Shown piece by piece: positions 61,148 through 64,000 of a stretch of 64,000 bases of DNA (positions are counted from its first letter, which is position 1; every line of letters begins with the position of its first letter). Below the pieces are notes generated by a model that saw nothing but the letters and a program-made list of their open reading frames with translations, made no database searches and was not told the origin of the DNA. Source of the DNA: Paracoccus denitrificans (GTDB lineage Bacteria > Pseudomonadota > Alphaproteobacteria > Rhodobacterales > Rhodobacteraceae); assembly GCA_005768755.1 (NCBI GenBank), contig VAFL01000002.1:326472-390471 (forward strand). The letters run 5' to 3'. The translations under genes were made by a program, and so were the position numbers.

Positions 61148-61764
61148 TTCAGGCGAGCCTCCAGGGCTTCGACACCGGCACGAGTGATGACGAGCGTATC
61201 ACGGCGCAGGATGTCATAGACGTTGGCACCCATCGAAGGCAGCACATCGACGCCTTCCAGGTTACGGGCGGCGCGGGCGAAGCCTTCGTTCACTTCGGCA
61301 CCGTCGATGACCAGCACGCGCTTCCAACCGTTTTCCTTGACGGCTTTCGCAACGGCTGCGGTCTTGGCATCGGCGAGGTTCAGATCCTCGATGATGACCA
61401 GTTCACCAGCGGTGGCTTTCGCAGACAGGGCGTGCTTCAGGCCAAGCGCGCGGACTTTCTTCGGCAGATCGAAGGCGTGGCTGCGCGGGGTCGGACCCTT
61501 GTAGACACCACCCTTGCGGAAGATCGGCGCCTTGCGGGAACCGTGACGTGCGCCGCCGGTGCCTTTCTGACGATAGATCTTCTTGGTCGAGTAGCTGACT
61601 TCCGACTTGCCCAGCACCGAATGGGTACCGGCCTGCGCCTTGGCGTTCTGCCAGCGCACGACGCGCTGCAGCAGGTCGCCGCGCGGTTCAAGCCCGAAAA
61701 TCTCGTCGGCCAGCTCGATCGACCCGGCCTTGCCGGAGTCCAGCTTGATCACATCGAGTTTCAT
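61144..61764 (-). CDS. rplD: 50S ribosomal protein L4
   Basis: 206 residues, full length with the tunnel extension intact: YRQKGTGGARHGSRKAPIFRKGG, then GPTPRSHAFDLPKKVRALGLKHALSAK and the C-terminal LVITRAGVEALEARL. In E. coli L4 also autoregulates the S10 operon; whether this applies here is unknown. Overlaps both neighbours by 4 bp. Confidence 0.98.
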   Translation of the reverse strand: MKLDVIKLDSGKAGSIELADEIFGLEPRGDLLQRVVRWQNAKAQAGTHSVLGKSEVSYSTKKIYRQKGTGGARHGSRKAPIFRKGGVYKGPTPRSHAFDLPKKVRALGLKHALSAKATAGELVIIEDLNLADAKTAAVAKAVKENGWKRVLVIDGAEVNEGFARAARNLEGVDVLPSMGANVYDILRRDTLVITRAGVEALEARLK

Positions 61765-62564
61765 TTATCTTCTCCTTCGGCCGAGTCGTCCTTGCTCTCG
61801 GGCGCCGGATCAAGCTCTTCCGTCTTGTCGGCGTTGGCGTCGGCAGCTTCCTTGTCGGCAGCGATCGAGGCCTCGGCTTCGGCAAGCGCGGCAGCTTCCT
61901 GTTCGGCAGCCAGACGTGCAGCTTCGGCGCGTGCGGCTTCTTCCTCGGCGGCAGCGGCGGCAGCGGCTTCCTCTGCGATACGCTGAGCTTCCTTCAGCTT
62001 CGAACGGGTCGCAGCCGGGGTGATCAGGTTTTCGGGAAGGGCTTTCTTGACGGCGTCCTTGACGACGACCCAGCCACCTTTCGAACCCGGAACCGAGCCC
62101 TTGACCATGATCAGGCCACGGTCACTGTCGGTCTTGACGACCTGCAGGTTCTGCGTGGTGACGCGGACGGCACCCAGGTGACCTGCCATTTTCTTGCCCT
62201 TGAACACCTTGCCGGGGTCCTGGCACTGGCCGGTCGAATCGACGAATTGGCCAGCGAAATAGTGGTCAGCAACGATCTCTTCGCCGACGGCGACCAGATT
62301 GTCTTCGCTGACGCGGAATTCGGCAACCTTGCGCTTCGGCGCGACACCGGCCTTGGCGAAATGGCCACGCAGCGGCGCGGACACGCGCTTGGCTTTCGCC
62401 TCGCCCGCACCCAGCTGAACGGCGACATAACCGTCGCGGTCAGCAGTCCGCTGGTCGATGACCTGCAGATTGTCCAGATGAAGAACGGTCACCGGAACCT
62501 GGCGGCCGTCTTCCAGAAACAGCCGGGTCATGCCCAGCTTCTTGGCGATAACACCCGTACGCAT
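61761..62564 (-). CDS. rplC: 50S ribosomal protein L3 with an internal deletion and an acidic C-terminal tail
   Basis: 267 residues. The N-terminal barrel (MRTGVIAKKLGMTRLFLEDG ... FRVSEDNLVAVGEEIVADHY) and the later part (GQCQDPGKVFKGKKMAGHLG ... VPGSKGGWVVVKDAVKK) are normal. Between FAGQFVD and STGQCQD, however, about 36 residues of the universally conserved central extension (family pattern VTGTSxGKGFxGxMKRHxF ... SHGxSxSHRxxG) are absent, with the frame kept. That loop reaches the peptidyl-transferase centre and carries the glutamine methylated by PrmB in E. coli. Residues ~189-267 are an Ala/Glu-rich helical acidic tail. The start is fixed by the conserved N-terminus. Confidence 0.95.
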   Translation of the reverse strand: MRTGVIAKKLGMTRLFLEDGRQVPVTVLHLDNLQVIDQRTADRDGYVAVQLGAGEAKAKRVSAPLRGHFAKAGVAPKRKVAEFRVSEDNLVAVGEEIVADHYFAGQFVDSTGQCQDPGKVFKGKKMAGHLGAVRVTTQNLQVVKTDSDRGLIMVKGSVPGSKGGWVVVKDAVKKALPENLITPAATRSKLKEAQRIAEEAAAAAAAEEEAARAEAARLAAEQEAAALAEAEASIAADKEAADANADKTEELDPAPESKDDSAEGEDK

Positions 62565-62574
62565 TCTCGCCCCC

Positions 62575-62883
62575 TTACACCTTGATCTCGACATCCACGC
62601 CAGCGGCGAGGTCGAGCTTCATCAGCGCGTCAACGGTCTGCGGCGTCGGATCGACGATGTCCAGCAGGCGCTTGTGCGTGCGGATTTCCCACTGGTCACG
62701 CGACTTCTTGTCGATGTGCGGGCCACGCAGGACGGTGAATTTCTCGATCTTGTTCGGCAGCGGGATCGGCCCGCGAACCGTGGCACCCGTGCGCTTGGCG
62801 GTGTTCACGATTTCCTGGGTGCTGGCGTCCAGCACGCGGTAATCGAACGCCTTCAGCCGAATGCGGATATTCTGACTTTGCAT
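62575..62883 (-). CDS. rpsJ: 30S ribosomal protein S10
   Basis: 102 residues: MQSQNIRIRLKAFDYRVLDA, KRTGATVRGPIPLPNKIEKF, RGPHIDKKSRDQWEIRTHKR and the hydrophobic end DLAAGVDVEIKV. First gene of the S10 cluster. As NusE it also joins antitermination complexes. It lies 10 bp upstream of rplC. Its upstream neighbour is not tuf, as is common in this group, but the SRA-like gene. Confidence 0.98.
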   Translation of the reverse strand: MQSQNIRIRLKAFDYRVLDASTQEIVNTAKRTGATVRGPIPLPNKIEKFTVLRGPHIDKKSRDQWEIRTHKRLLDIVDPTPQTVDALMKLDLAAGVDVEIKV

Positions 62884-62972
62884 CGTCATCCCTCGGATCT
62901 TTGAGGGTTCCAGTCGAGAGGCTGACGACACACCACGCGGCGCCAGCATCGGACCTGTATAAAAACTGCGAA

Positions 62973-62992
62973 GCCGCCCTATAGGGGGCGGC
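62973..62992 (-). promoter_or_regulatory. Leader hairpin of the S10 cluster mRNA
   Basis: GCCGCCC / GGGCGGC, a 7-bp perfect stem with a 6-base loop, lies ~90 bp upstream of rpsJ in the expected leader. On the minus strand it is followed after six bases by TTTTT, resembling an attenuator. Function inferred only from position and shape. Confidence 0.4.
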
Positions 62993-63046
62993 CCCGTCAG
63001 ATGCAAGCGAATCCTTGTGTGAGAACGGATTCGGTCGCGATGGGCG

Positions 63047-63076
63047 CGTATAGCGCCAAGGGAGGGGTGGGGTCAA
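63047..63076 (-). promoter_or_regulatory. Candidate promoter of the S10 cluster
   Basis: On the minus strand TTGACC (63076-63071), an 18-base spacer and TATACG (63052-63047) match the sigma-70 -35/-10 pattern well. Transcription would start near 63040, giving a ~155-base leader before rpsJ with one hairpin. The -35 overlaps the left arm of the adjacent inverted repeat. Confidence 0.55.
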
Positions 63077-63109
63077 GGGAAGTCATTCAATAAGCACGAC
63101 TTCCCTTGA
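63073..63109. repeat. Perfect 12-bp inverted repeat with 13-base spacer
   Basis: TCAAGGGAAGTC (63073-63084) and GACTTCCCTTGA (63098-63109) are exact inverse complements. The repeat sits 6 bp past the stop of the SRA-like gene and overlaps the -35 of the S10 promoter. It may be a terminator (although no T-run follows) or an operator for a dimeric protein. Confidence 0.85.
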
Positions 63110-63115
63110 AACTGA

Positions 63116-63535
63116 CTAATCTTGGTCTTCCTCAAGCAGAAAGACAATCACGTCTCGCATATTACCTTCGACATCTTGGCCCCGTTCGACACGATGACCT
63201 GCATAGCGCTTGGCTCCGACAAAGCGGAGGCCCTCAGCTTCCTTCTCGAAAAGCAGCAGGGACTTTTCATCCGCAAGATGCTGCGAGATGGCCAAATTGC
63301 CTCGGACAAGCTGCATGTCACCACGCTGCCCCTCACCATAGTATTCCATGACACCATCGGGCCGAATGCGATCGTTATACCCGTACGCCGCGCCGCCATC
63401 TCCGGTGATTATGAAGACAACATCATGCCGGCTGGGTGTAATAATGCCGCCCTGCTGTTGACCGCCAAAACGATCATGCAGATCTTCTCGCCGGTTATAG
63501 ATCCGACCGGGAACAAACTCGAATAGCTCAGGCAT
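63116..63535 (-). CDS. Stand-alone ScoMcrA-type SRA-like domain protein
   Basis: 139 residues. The whole protein matches, by pattern, the N-terminal SRA-like modified-DNA-binding domain of ScoMcrA-type HNH nucleases: GRIYNRREDLHDRFGGQQQG GI, IITGDGGAAYGYNDR, YYGEGQRGDMQLVRGNLAI, KSLLLFEKEAEG and the end GNMRDVIVFLL. No HNH or other nuclease domain follows; the stop comes immediately. GGAG lies 7 bases before the ATG. It sits between tuf (whose terminator is upstream) and rpsJ, so it has its own transcription or reads into S10. Local GC is ~55% by hand count, slightly below its neighbours. Role as reader of modified bases is inferred. Confidence 0.8.
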   Translation of the reverse strand: MPELFEFVPGRIYNRREDLHDRFGGQQQGGIITPSRHDVVFIITGDGGAAYGYNDRIRPDGVMEYYGEGQRGDMQLVRGNLAISQHLADEKSLLLFEKEAEGLRFVGAKRYAGHRVERGQDVEGNMRDVIVFLLEEDQD

Positions 63536-63680
63536 TAAATGTCTCCGTGTTTCAATAAATGGTTCCGCACTCGCTCGTGCGGATCAACGAGCGCTGTTCT
63601 GGACCCGATAGGCCTAGAATAAATCATCTCACGCTAATCCGACGCAGGCAATCCGCAAAGCGCCGTCCGTCATCCAACGC

Positions 63681-63709
63681 AAAAGCCCGCCCCTTTCGGG
63701 ACGGGCTTT
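63681..63709 (-). terminator. Rho-independent terminator of tuf
   Basis: On the minus strand AAAGCCCGTCCC-GAAA-GGGGCGGGCTTT forms a 12-bp stem (one U-G pair) capped by a GNRA tetraloop and followed by TTTT-type sequence. It lies 33 bp past the tuf stop and insulates tuf from the SRA-like gene. Confidence 0.92.
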
Positions 63710-63741
63710 CTCTCGCGATATCCTGGCCCGAAGGCTTTGGA

Positions 63742-64000
<259 letters not shown>

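Noticed and set aside
63122..63526. Plus-strand 134-codon frame opposite the SRA-like gene
   Set aside because: The minus-strand frame has a ribosome site and conserved domain pattern; the plus-strand frame has neither.
63116..63741. Genomic island or prophage remnant between tuf and rpsJ
   Set aside because: Only one gene; no integrase, direct repeats or tRNA target seen, and GC is only slightly lower than in neighbours.

Overview
The window looks like chromosomal DNA of a high-GC alphaproteobacterium of the Rhodobacterales (Rhodobacteraceae/Paracoccaceae; Paracoccus- or Rhodobacter-like). The signs are: a Rhodobacter-type 5-aminolevulinate synthase (hemA); an FnrL/FnrP-type regulator divergent from oxygen-independent coproporphyrinogen oxidase; a type-A RNase P RNA; an L21 carrying an extra C-terminal helix-hairpin-helix domain; and several small protein families that I know mainly from this group. 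There is no prophage, insertion sequence or CRISPR array. Almost all of it is housekeeping and envelope or transport functions packed in short operons, with many ATGA or TGATG overlaps and clear hairpin terminators between convergent units.

Layout. 0-8.6 kb: the end of a TerB/DnaJ-like protein, a secreted protein, a TAXI-type TRAP transporter (binding protein, terminator/attenuator, 950-aa fused permease with DUF3394) followed by uspA, a RatA-like START protein, a zinc metallopeptidase, a DedA protein and dsbB. 8.7-13.7 kb: gyrA, an AI-2E/PerM-type permease, a J-domain protein, a BolA protein and tRNA-Gly(GCC). 13.8-19.7 kb: membrane protein, heme A synthase, M32 carboxypeptidase, flavin reductase plus aldo/keto reductase, and a GNAT. 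19.8-28.7 kb: L27 and extended L21, transketolase, DMT exporter, LpxL-like acyltransferase, DUF4139 protein, and a CPA antiporter with a TrkA-N domain. 28.9-35.2 kb: DEAD-box helicase with a long disordered tail, lnt, L33, an ArsR-type regulator divergent from a NIPSNAP / antibiotic-biosynthesis-monooxygenase / unknown operon, and rnpB. 35.3-44.8 kb: TonB-dependent receptor, a Cys-rich secreted protein, a DKNYY protein, NAD+ synthase, a secreted 18-repeat MORN protein coupled to a 54-aa membrane protein and a CoxE-like VWA protein, and an M48 peptidase. 44.8-57.9 kb: fnrL/hemN, rodZ, hemA, M20 dipeptidase, transglycosylase, gatB, smr, miaB and others. 58-64 kb: the S10 ribosomal cluster on the minus strand (S10, L3, L4, L23, L2, S19, L22, S3, L16) and the 3' end of tuf.

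The genes that work together most clearly are those of tetrapyrrole and oxygen control. hemN and fnrL share a perfect FNR palindrome, hemA has a one-mismatch FNR box, and ctaA uses the product heme.

Two anomalies in the S10 region deserve most attention. (1) The L3 protein lacks, in frame, about 36 residues of its central extension, the loop that reaches the peptidyl-transferase centre and carries the PrmB-methylated glutamine in E. coli. (2) A stand-alone ScoMcrA-type SRA-like domain gene, with no nuclease domain, sits between tuf and rpsJ. It has a perfect 12-bp inverted repeat at its downstream edge, overlapping the probable -35 of the S10 promoter.

All identifications are from reading sequence motifs. 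No database search was possible.
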